64,000 nt of DNA from Hymenobacter negativus (GTDB lineage: Bacteria; Bacteroidota; Bacteroidia; Cytophagales; Hymenobacteraceae): positions 62,001 to 126,000 of the forward strand of contig NZ_JAEDAE010000010.1 of assembly GCF_016056375.1 (NCBI RefSeq), read 5' to 3'. Position numbers and translations under genes: made by a program. Position 1 is the stretch's first letter. Each line of letters opens with the position of its first letter. The notes beneath the pieces were generated by a model. It made no database searches. It worked only from the letters and a program-made list of their open reading frames with translations, and was not told the origin of the DNA. This document shows, in pieces, positions 53,441-60,184 of the stretch.

Positions 53441-53473
53441 AAAAGCGGCTCTCCGAATCGGAGAGCCGCTTTT
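53441..53473. terminator. Bidirectional terminator between convergent copper-protein and regulator genes
   Basis: Perfect 16-base arms (53441-53456 and 53458-53473) beginning AAAAGCGGCTCTCC and ending in T/A runs on either strand serve both genes. Confidence 0.88.
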
Positions 53474-53496
53474 TGCTGCTATCAGCCTGAATCCTG

Positions 53497-54069
53497 CTAC
53501 GCCAGCGCATCGAGCGACATACGCTCGGGCAGCATCAGGCGGCGGAACTCACTTACAGAGTAGCCCGTCACCTGGCGGAACTGGTTGCTCAGGTGCTGGC
53601 CGGAGCTGTAGCGCATCTGGTCAGCTATTTGGTTCAGGGTCAGTTCGCCGTAGCTGAGCATTTCCTTCACGCGCTCAATTTTGAGGCGAATGAGGTACTT
53701 CTCAATGGTGAGGTGGGCGGTGCGCGAAAACACCTTGCTCAGGTGCGAGTAGGTGGCTGCAAACCGGTCCGTGAGGAAAGCCGAGGTGGTAAGCGGCGAG
53801 CGCGCCGTACGCAGGTGTTCCAGGTATTCGGCCAGGGTGCTTTTGATTTGTTCGGTGAGCTGCTCGGCACGGCCGCGCAGCAATTCGAAGCCGGCGGCGT
53901 GCAGCAGCGGGGCCAGGTCTTCGGGGTCGGCGGGGGTATTCTCATCGAGTTCGGCCACGCCCAGCGTTACGGCTTTGGGGCGGTAACCAGCGCGCTCCAA
54001 CAGGTTGTGCACGGCTTCTACGCACCGGGGGCACACCATATTTTTGATGTGCAGTAGGTTAGTTTTCAA
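53497..54069 (-). CDS. AraC family regulator with HMA-like (CxxC) N-terminus
   Basis: The 190-residue protein begins LLHIKNMVCPRCVEAV, a heavy-metal-associated-like segment with Cys13 and Cys16, followed by a ferredoxin-like stretch (AVTLGVAELDE, LLHAAGFELL). The C-terminus carries an AraC helix-turn-helix domain: FAATYSHLSKVFSRTAHLTIEKYLI, ELTLNQIADQMRYSSGQHLSNQFRQVTG. No ATG precedes the domain; I infer a TTG start at 54069, five bases after the stop of the upstream gene, with an ATG at 54039 as alternative. A role in sensing copper or another soft metal is inferred from the CxxC and from the neighbouring Cys-rich protein. Confidence 0.78.
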   Translation of the reverse strand: MKTNLLHIKNMVCPRCVEAVHNLLERAGYRPKAVTLGVAELDENTPADPEDLAPLLHAAGFELLRGRAEQLTEQIKSTLAEYLEHLRTARSPLTTSAFLTDRFAATYSHLSKVFSRTAHLTIEKYLIRLKIERVKEMLSYGELTLNQIADQMRYSSGQHLSNQFRQVTGYSVSEFRRLMLPERMSLDALA

Positions 54070-54074
54070 TGGCT

Positions 54075-54434
54075 TTAACGTGTTTGGGGCCGCCGTGAAG
54101 CAGCCGGTGGAGAAATAGAACGCGCTGCTGATGCGCCGGGGGCCGCCCGACGGGCGCGCGGGGCCGACGTCGAGACTTCGGCCCACCCACGCCCGAACCA
54201 ATGCGCGGTGGCCCAGGTCACGAAGGGCACCACGGCGAGGAACGTAACGCCCAGCAGCCAAACCAATACGAGAAACGCAAAAAAAAGTCGACTAAAAAAA
54301 TGGTCGCTTACGCCGAACAAATATCCCACCAGCATTAGTGCCAGCACCAGGCTGACTCCGGCCAGCACGCCCACCCGCCGCCAGGGCCAGGCGGCAACGT
54401 GTTTTTGGAGGCGACGGTGCAACGGCAAGGGCAT
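54075..54434 (-). CDS. Small membrane protein of unknown function
   Basis: The 119-residue product has two strong hydrophobic helices (about 22-44, VGVLAGVSLVLALMLVGYLF, and about 50-75, FFAFLVLVWLLGVTFLAVVPF) flanked by basic residues, and a Ser/Ala/Arg-rich tail. No family was recognised. Its stop lies five bases before the start of the AraC-type regulator, so the two are probably one transcription unit, and it might take part in the same metal response. Confidence 0.55.
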   Translation of the reverse strand: MPLPLHRRLQKHVAAWPWRRVGVLAGVSLVLALMLVGYLFGVSDHFFSRLFFAFLVLVWLLGVTFLAVVPFVTWATAHWFGRGWAEVSTSAPRARRAAPGASAARSISPPAASRRPQTR

Positions 54435-54488
54435 ATAATTCGGAATTGGGAAGGTGAAAATAGGGGAAATTTTGATTCAACCCCAATC

Positions 54489-55091
54489 TTAGCCCAGCAG
54501 CGCCAGCAGCTCGTGCTGCATAGCCTGGCCATTATCGGCCTCGTACCACATATTCATGCCCTTTACTACCTGGTTGGTATGCAAAGATTTGTCGGCGTGC
54601 AGCTGCTGGCTCAGCCGCTGCGCCTCGGCCGGGCGCGGGCCCCAGGTGCCCAGCTCGGCGCCGGAGGCCGCGTCGTAGCGGATGAGCTTGGGAATGCTGT
54701 TTTTGCCGTCGGTCTGGTGGGTGGCCATGAGCTCGGGGTGCTCGGAGCGCAGGGCTACGTGCAAGGCGACGAGGCCCCGGCTTTCTTCGGCCAGATGCGC
54801 CAGGATGGGCAGGGTGTGGGCCGTGTCGCCGCACCAGGTTTCGCCCAGCACCAACCAGTGCTCGGGGCGGGGTAGCTGCCGGAGTTTTTCGACCAGCGCG
54901 GGCAGCAGCGGGCGGGCGTAGGCGGTGTCGAGGTGCTGCTGGTTCTGGGCAGTGTAGCGGATGAGGCCCGGCAACTGCTCGGGGCCGGTGGTGCGGCCCT
55001 CAACGGCCAGCGTACCCATCAGCTCCCGGAACTCCGGATATGTGTAAGTCGACCCAGGCGCGGGCAAGTAAGCGGAAAGTGGATTGGACAT
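54489..55091 (-). CDS. Thioredoxin family protein
   Basis: The 200-residue cytoplasmic protein has a thioredoxin-like fold with an active-site region LVLGETWCGDTAHTLPIL (Cys87, then Asp89). The second Cys of the usual CxxC is absent, as in the Bacteroidota group that carries WCGD. The cis-proline loop is SIPKLIRYD and EHPELMATHQTDG precedes it. Such proteins could act as a bacillithiol-type or monothiol reductase. The ATG at 55091 is preferred because the 24-residue extension to 55163 is unlike the family. Confidence 0.82.
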   Translation of the reverse strand: MSNPLSAYLPAPGSTYTYPEFRELMGTLAVEGRTTGPEQLPGLIRYTAQNQQHLDTAYARPLLPALVEKLRQLPRPEHWLVLGETWCGDTAHTLPILAHLAEESRGLVALHVALRSEHPELMATHQTDGKNSIPKLIRYDAASGAELGTWGPRPAEAQRLSQQLHADKSLHTNQVVKGMNMWYEADNGQAMQHELLALLG

Positions 55092-55259
55092 CAGACGGAT
55101 AAGGAAAAATGAAGGGGGAACGCGCAGCCTGGGGCAACCCTGGGCCTGCCCGCGCCGGTACAACCGTACCCGCGCCCAGTGGTTCGGGTTGCGCGCGGGC
55201 GGGTTATTTTTCTACCTTGCGGCATCGCTTATCATTTACCCCCTCACCTTCGCTCTTTC

Positions 55260-55532
55260 ATGTCTCTGAAAAACTTCCTCCGCCCGCTCGCCGTGGCCTG
55301 CGCCCTCACCGCCACGTTTAGCGCCTGCAGCTCGGGCACCAAAGACGGCGACACCAACGTGGAGCGCGGCTACACCAAGAAAGGCCCCGCCGCCGGCACC
55401 GACGGCGTAGCCAACGGCGACTCGGCCACCGCCGGCCTCTCCCGCGACACCACCCACCACGTCACCGGCAAAGACCTGTATAAAGCCGCCGGCGACGCCA
55501 AAGACCGCAACCACGACGGCATTGCCGACTAG
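55260..55532 (+). CDS. Small lipoprotein
   Basis: The 90-residue product has a lipoprotein signal (AVACALTATFSAC, Cys near residue 22) and a short polar mature part ending KDRNHDGIAD, which resembles an EF-hand-like calcium loop DRNHDG (D-x-N-x-D-G). No other family signature is seen. TACCTTGC at about 55213, one base off the -7 box, lies 40 bases upstream. A strong terminator follows. Confidence 0.65.
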   Translation: MSLKNFLRPLAVACALTATFSACSSGTKDGDTNVERGYTKKGPAAGTDGVANGDSATAGLSRDTTHHVTGKDLYKAAGDAKDRNHDGIAD

Positions 55533-55567
55533 TTTCCGGCCAATAGGCTTCAAATCAAGGCCCGCAA

Positions 55568-55599
55568 AAAAGGCCCGCTCCTTCCGGGGCGGGCCTTTT
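55568..55599. terminator. Terminator between convergent lipoprotein and BtuG-like genes
   Basis: An 11-bp stem (55568-55578 with 55589-55599) is flanked by A and T runs on both sides, so it can serve both strands. Confidence 0.85.
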
Positions 55600-55639
55600 C
55601 CATTTTTTGCAGAAGGAAAGGAGAAGTAGCGGAGCAGGC

Positions 55640-56767
55640 CTAGAAGAATACAAAGCCGTTGGGGGCGGCACCCACCACGGCTTCGTCGATTTTGCTGCCA
55701 TCGGGCTGGTAGCGCGTCATCTTATCGGCCGAGAACGTGCCCGTGCCTGTGTAAATCGTCCCATTGTCGGGGTCGATGCCCAGGCCATAGAACAGCCCGT
55801 TGATGAAGGGCGTACCGGTCAGCGATGGCAGCGCGGCATCGGCGATGCCCAGGCGCACCACGCCGCCCAGGTAGCTAGCGGCATCGGTGGCGCGGAAGTA
55901 AAGCTGGTCGCCCGCCGGGTTGGTGTGAATATCGACGGGCACGCGCTGGTTGGAAGCAAACGTGCGCGACGTGCCGCCGCTCGTTGGGTTGGCCGGGTCG
56001 AGGCCGTAGAGGCTGCCCGCGGTCGTGTTGGCGTAATCGATTCCCAAGTATTTTCCGTTCGCATCGTAGAGGTAGGCCACGAAGCCGCCGCACAGCACCC
56101 ACAGGCGGTTGTTTTTGTCGAGCGCGAAGCTGTTGGGGGCGTCGCCCACGGTCAGGGTATTGGTGACGCGGTTGGTAGCAGGGTCGATGACGGTTACCGT
56201 GTTGCTGCCGTAGTTGGCTACGAATACCTTACTGCCGGCCATGGTCAGGCGCTCGGGCATGCTCCCGGTGGCAATGCTGTCGACCACCGTGTTGGTAATC
56301 AAATCCACTACCTTGATGCCCGCGCGAATCGGGTTGTAGACCGAGTTATAAGTGCCCCATTGCGTTACGTAGGCCCGGCTCGTGCTGATGGGCAGGAAAT
56401 AGCGGGGGCTGCTGAGCCCGGTCACCACGCCCACGGATTTAAAATCGGGCAGCGACACGACTTCCACTTTGTTCGAGCCGTTCATTACGATGTAGCCGCG
56501 CTTGTCGCGCACGGCCATGCTCTGCGTCAGGTTACCCAGCCGGCGGCCGTTCACGCTCTGGAACACGTCGGCCGTCACCGCCTTCGTGCTTTTATCAAAC
56601 AGCGAAATGGTACCGTTGCCGGTGCCACTGGAAAAAGCGCCTTCGTTGAGGACATAGACATTGTTTTTTTCCGCGGCCGGAGCCACGGTTACTTCCTTGT
56701 CGGGGCTGCAACCGGCCAAGCTTAGCAAGGCCAGCGCCGGAGCAATCAGATAGTTGGAAAAACGCAT
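55640..56767 (-). CDS. BtuG-like beta-propeller surface lipoprotein
   Basis: The 375-residue protein has a lipobox (LSLAGC, Cys20) and a seven-bladed-type beta-propeller of YVTN repeats: SMPERLTMAGSKVFVANYGSNTVTVID, NTVVDSIATGSMPERL, TNTLTVGDAPNSFALD. It lies directly downstream of a BtuB-like receptor controlled by a cobalamin riboswitch. In Bacteroides the BtuG propeller lipoprotein binds vitamin B12 at the cell surface with very high affinity and hands it to BtuB. By gene order and fold this protein is a BtuG counterpart; direct sequence identity was not checked. An ATG further upstream (56806) would add residues unlike the signal peptide. Confidence 0.75.
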   Translation of the reverse strand: MRFSNYLIAPALALLSLAGCSPDKEVTVAPAAEKNNVYVLNEGAFSSGTGNGTISLFDKSTKAVTADVFQSVNGRRLGNLTQSMAVRDKRGYIVMNGSNKVEVVSLPDFKSVGVVTGLSSPRYFLPISTSRAYVTQWGTYNSVYNPIRAGIKVVDLITNTVVDSIATGSMPERLTMAGSKVFVANYGSNTVTVIDPATNRVTNTLTVGDAPNSFALDKNNRLWVLCGGFVAYLYDANGKYLGIDYANTTAGSLYGLDPANPTSGGTSRTFASNQRVPVDIHTNPAGDQLYFRATDAASYLGGVVRLGIADAALPSLTGTPFINGLFYGLGIDPDNGTIYTGTGTFSADKMTRYQPDGSKIDEAVVGAAPNGFVFF

Positions 56768-56810
56768 GGAAAAATAAAGAAGAGAAAAATGGGTGGTTGA
56801 ATACAAGAAA

Positions 56811-58802
56811 TCAGAGCCAGCTCAGGCGCAGGCTAATGCCCAGAGCACGGGGCGGGGCCGGGCGCCCTTCATAGCTCTCGTAGGCGTGGTTGAGGAGGTT
56901 GGAGCCTTGCAGCAGCAGCAGCGCTTCGGCTCCGTGCAGGCGCACGGCGTAGCCCACGCTGCCGCCCAGCAGGCCGTAGCCAGGCAGGAAGGTTTGGGCA
57001 GTGGCATCGGTGTAGCGGTAGCTGGCGGCGCTGGTGGCAGCAGCCACGCGCCAGGCGTGCCAGGCGTAATCCAGGCTCAGGGTGCCGGTGTGAGCGGGCA
57101 CGTAAGGCAGCGGCTGGCCTACAGGCACGAGGTCGTCGGGGGTGGCGCGGCGGGTGCGGGCCTGGGTGAAGGCGTAGGCCGCCCGGGCTCCGAGGCGGTG
57201 CGCGCCGCGCCGAAGCGTGAGGGCCGTGCTGGCTTCGAGGCCCTGCGTGAGCACCTGGCGCAAGTTGCGCGGCCGCCAGTAGCCTTCGGGGCCGGGCGTC
57301 CATTGCACCCAGTCGTCCACCAGTTGGCGGTAGCCGGTTAGCTCGGTTTGCAGGCTGGCGCGGGGCGCAAGCTGGGTGCGGTGCAGCAGCCCAGCCTCGT
57401 AGCCCAACCCGACTTCGGGGCGTAGGCTGGGGTTGCCGCCGGGGTTGAAGAACCGTTCGTTGAGCGTGGGGGCGCGGTAGCTGCGGGCTGCACTCGCTTT
57501 CAGCGTGAGTGCCTGAGCGGCGGAGTGACTGAATGAATCCGGAGTTACACCATTCGTCCACAGGTCCCATTCCAGGCCAGCGGTGGGCGTGAGGGGGTTG
57601 CCCTGGGGCAGGGTGGCCTGGCGCAGGTTGGCGGTGAGGCGCAGGCGGGGCTGCGGGTCGTAGCGCAACAGGGCAAAAGCGGCGGCGCGGTTTTCGGTGG
57701 TCAGCGGGCTGGCGTATTCGCGGAAGGTGGTGCTAAAATGCTGCACCTCGGCCCCCACGCGCAGGGAGCCGCGTGCGCCCACGGCGGCCGTGTATTCGGC
57801 CTGGCCCTGGGTGGTGCGCACCCGCGAGTCGCTCGTCAGGCCGTCGTCGTGGTAGTTCAGCACGTCCTCAAACGCGGCGGCACGCACCAGCCACTGCGCC
57901 CGCGCCGAGGCCTGGTGACGGTAGCTGAGCACCAGTCGGCGGCTTTGGTCGAGCTGCTCGGCGTGGCGGTTGGTACCGGTGGTGATGCCGGGCTGCACCT
58001 CGCGGTCGGTATCAGTAAACCACGCGCTGGCCGTGAGCTGGCCGGCCTGGCCCAGGCGCAGGGCCACTTCAGGGGCCAGGCTCCACTGGTGGCGCAGGGC
58101 GGCCCCGGCCAGCGTGCGCCGCACCGGCCCGCCAAATTCCTGGGTGGTGTAGGGGTAATTGTTGAGGGCCTGGCGGTAGCTGGCGGCCACGCGCATGGCC
58201 ACGGCGGCGCTGGCGGTGCTCACCTCCGCGCTGCTGCCGCGCAGGCCAAAGCTGCCGGCATCGACCTGCACGCTGCCCCGCAGGCCGGGCCGCCAGTCGG
58301 GCGCCGTGCTCAGGAGCACGGCCCCGCCGATGGCACCGCTGCCGTAGAGGGCGGCGGCCGGGCCGGGCTGCACGGCCAGGCCGCTGTTGGCCCCCACGGG
58401 CAACAGGGCAAAGTCGTTCTGGCCCAGGGTGGGCAGCATGATGTTCAGGCCGTTCCAGAGCACGGCCGTTTGCTGGGCCGAGGTGCCCCGCATGCTGATG
58501 GAAGCCAGTTGGCCCGGTCCGTAGCTTTTGATGTATAGCGGGGTGCGGTCCTGCAGCAGCTCGGCCACGGTGCCGTTGCGGTACTGGCTCAGGGTAGCGG
58601 AGTCGGCTTCGTAGTGGCGGCTGCCGGTGGCAAACCGCTCGGGGCCCACGGCGCGCACGTTCACCTCGGCCAGCCGGTGCAGCCGCCGGCTGAGCCGAGC
58701 CGAATCGGGCGGCGCGGCACGCGGCTGCTGGGCACGGGCCGCAGGGGCTCCGGCCAGCAATCCGCCGACTGCCGCTAACCAGGTGAATAAAAGACAACGC
58801 AT
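56811..58802 (-). CDS. btuB: TonB-dependent receptor, BtuB-like (vitamin B12)
   Basis: The 663-residue receptor has a signal peptide ending near ARAQ, a TonB-box segment around LAEVNVRAVG, a plug domain (TVAELLQDRTPLYIKSYGPGQLASISMRG, QTAVLWNGLNIMLP, LYGSGAIGGAVLL), and a beta-barrel ending GISLRLSWL. The ATG at 58802 starts the signal peptide; an open frame continues upstream but crosses the riboswitch leader. The preceding cobalamin riboswitch indicates that its cargo is cobalamin. The downstream BtuG-like propeller lipoprotein is a probable uptake partner. Confidence 0.88.
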   Translation of the reverse strand: MRCLLFTWLAAVGGLLAGAPAARAQQPRAAPPDSARLSRRLHRLAEVNVRAVGPERFATGSRHYEADSATLSQYRNGTVAELLQDRTPLYIKSYGPGQLASISMRGTSAQQTAVLWNGLNIMLPTLGQNDFALLPVGANSGLAVQPGPAAALYGSGAIGGAVLLSTAPDWRPGLRGSVQVDAGSFGLRGSSAEVSTASAAVAMRVAASYRQALNNYPYTTQEFGGPVRRTLAGAALRHQWSLAPEVALRLGQAGQLTASAWFTDTDREVQPGITTGTNRHAEQLDQSRRLVLSYRHQASARAQWLVRAAAFEDVLNYHDDGLTSDSRVRTTQGQAEYTAAVGARGSLRVGAEVQHFSTTFREYASPLTTENRAAAFALLRYDPQPRLRLTANLRQATLPQGNPLTPTAGLEWDLWTNGVTPDSFSHSAAQALTLKASAARSYRAPTLNERFFNPGGNPSLRPEVGLGYEAGLLHRTQLAPRASLQTELTGYRQLVDDWVQWTPGPEGYWRPRNLRQVLTQGLEASTALTLRRGAHRLGARAAYAFTQARTRRATPDDLVPVGQPLPYVPAHTGTLSLDYAWHAWRVAAATSAASYRYTDATAQTFLPGYGLLGGSVGYAVRLHGAEALLLLQGSNLLNHAYESYEGRPAPPRALGISLRLSWL

Positions 58803-58971
58803 CCGAATCAAATTTTCGATTAAGAAAATTCGATTCAAAATCTGTCGAAAGCCCTCTTCAAACGAAGAGAACCAGCACCAGACCGAGGCCGAAAAACAGT
58901 GGTGAAACGGGCCTGCCGAAACCGGCCCCTGTTCTCTTTCTCCATTCGTCCTCCGCGAATGCTGAACCTGT

Positions 58972-59160
58972 GAATGCCCGGGCAGGTCTCCTGGCTTGCT
59001 TCGCCGAGCAGGCAGCCTTCCCATTTAGTCGATTGATAATCAATCAGCAAACAGTGGCATTCGTGGCCCGCTCCGATGTGAAGCGTACAGTTGCGGGGAC
59101 AGCTCCGGCATTGAACCGGATTCCCTTTTCAGCCGCGCCCCGCGCTTGGGGTCTGGCACC
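58972..59160 (-). promoter_or_regulatory. Cobalamin (adenosylcobalamin) riboswitch
   Basis: Read on the minus strand the sequence runs GGTGCC...GGGAATCCGGTTCAA, CCGGAGCTGTCCCCGCAACTG, CACATCGGAGCGG, the B12 box GCCACTG (59057-59051), GAAGG, AGCAAGCCAGGAGACCTGC and CCCGGGCATTC. All are core elements of the class I cobalamin riboswitch in their proper order. It lies about 170 bases upstream of the BtuB-like gene and should shut it down when B12 is plentiful. A TACCTTTG -7 box lies just ahead. Confidence 0.95.
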
Positions 59161-59169
59161 TTGACGAGG

Positions 59170-59177
59170 CAAAGGTA
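59170..59177 (-). promoter_or_regulatory. -7 promoter box ahead of the cobalamin riboswitch
   Basis: TACCTTTG on the minus strand, an exact match to the Bacteroidota consensus, lies ten bases before the riboswitch begins, which places the start of transcription at its 5' edge. Confidence 0.65.
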
Positions 59178-59248
59178 CGGGAAGGACAGTTAGCAGTGAA
59201 CAGTTCGCAATTATGGCCTTTGCTCACTGCTCACTGTTCACTGAATTA

Positions 59249-60103
59249 TCACCGGCGCAGCGTGAAGCCAACGAAGTACTGGTGGTCGCTCAGGTTGTTC
59301 AGGGCGAGGTGCGTGCCGAAATCGAGTTGGAGATTGTCGGTGACTTTGATGATGGGAGCAATATTAGTGGAGGCCTGCCAGCGGCGCTGTTCGGTATTCC
59401 ACTGCGTCACCCCTTCGATGACCATGCCCAGCTTTTTGGCAAAATCCCACTCTATAGCGGCCGAGGGCATGAGGCCGAGGTAACGGCTACCCTGCTCGCG
59501 GTCGTAGTTGAGGTCGGTTTCGAGCTGGGCTTCAAGATTTATTTTATCGCTTAGCTCCACGTCGATGGGCAGCACGACGCCGTACTCGGGGGCCCCGTCG
59601 CCTACCTGCCCGCCGGTAGGCAGGCGCACGTAGCCGATAACCGACATGGCCAGCTTGCCGGCCTGGTCGTCGCCGAGGAAGTTGTGCTTCACGCGCACCG
59701 TCAGGTCGCCAAAGCCGGCGTGGCGCTCCTGCCACTCGTCGGAACCAGCGGGGCGCTGTTTGGCCACGCTGTAGATGGGCACTTCGAGCTGCACGTCGGT
59801 GCGGCGGCTCAGGCCCAGCTTGAGCATGGTGTAGGCGGCGTGCAGCTCGCGGGTTTTGTCGTCGTTGCCACTGCCACTGTTCAGCAGGCGCAAGCCGTCT
59901 ACCTCCAGCTGGGCGTGGCCGGCATCCACGGTAAACGGACTTTCGGTGATGCCGGGACGGTCGGGTTGCAGCTCGCGCAGGCGGTTGCGCGGCACGGGCT
60001 TGCGCCAGCTGAAATGGGCCGAGTCGTAAGGAGAGCTTTTAGCCGGAGCTTGGGCCCAACTGAGCGAAGGCAACAGCAGAAGTAAGAGAAAAAAGTGCTT
60101 CAT
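59249..60103 (-). CDS. Outer membrane transporter-like protein (phenol MetA-pathway family)
   Basis: The 284-residue protein has a signal peptide ending SLSWAQA (near residue 20). The mature part is rich in beta strands: GITESPFTVDAGHAQLEVDGLRLL, DVQLEVPIYSV, GDLTVRVKHNFLGDD, GYVRLPTGGQVGDG, and a final HQYFVGFTLRR strand. This is the pattern of the phenol_MetA_deg transporter family, of unknown cargo. The ATG at 60103 starts the signal peptide. It is separated by 81 bases from the TonB receptor upstream and by about 90 bases from the riboswitch unit downstream. Confidence 0.72.
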   Translation of the reverse strand: MKHFFLLLLLLPSLSWAQAPAKSSPYDSAHFSWRKPVPRNRLRELQPDRPGITESPFTVDAGHAQLEVDGLRLLNSGSGNDDKTRELHAAYTMLKLGLSRRTDVQLEVPIYSVAKQRPAGSDEWQERHAGFGDLTVRVKHNFLGDDQAGKLAMSVIGYVRLPTGGQVGDGAPEYGVVLPIDVELSDKINLEAQLETDLNYDREQGSRYLGLMPSAAIEWDFAKKLGMVIEGVTQWNTEQRRWQASTNIAPIIKVTDNLQLDFGTHLALNNLSDHQYFVGFTLRR

Positions 60104-60184
60104 GGGCGCATCTACGCAGAAAATGAACCGTGGTGGCATTTTCTGAACACTATGTTAGCCCAAGCCCGACAGCAGCCTTCGGTT

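Noticed and set aside
56811..59024. Longer BtuB reading frame starting at 59024
   Set aside because: The first 74 codons run through the riboswitch and leader; the ATG at 58802 begins a proper signal peptide.
59187..59243. Small inverted repeat with CAGTGAACAGT arms
   Set aside because: Arms of 11 bases in a simple-repeat-like context upstream of the riboswitch promoter; no function can be supported.
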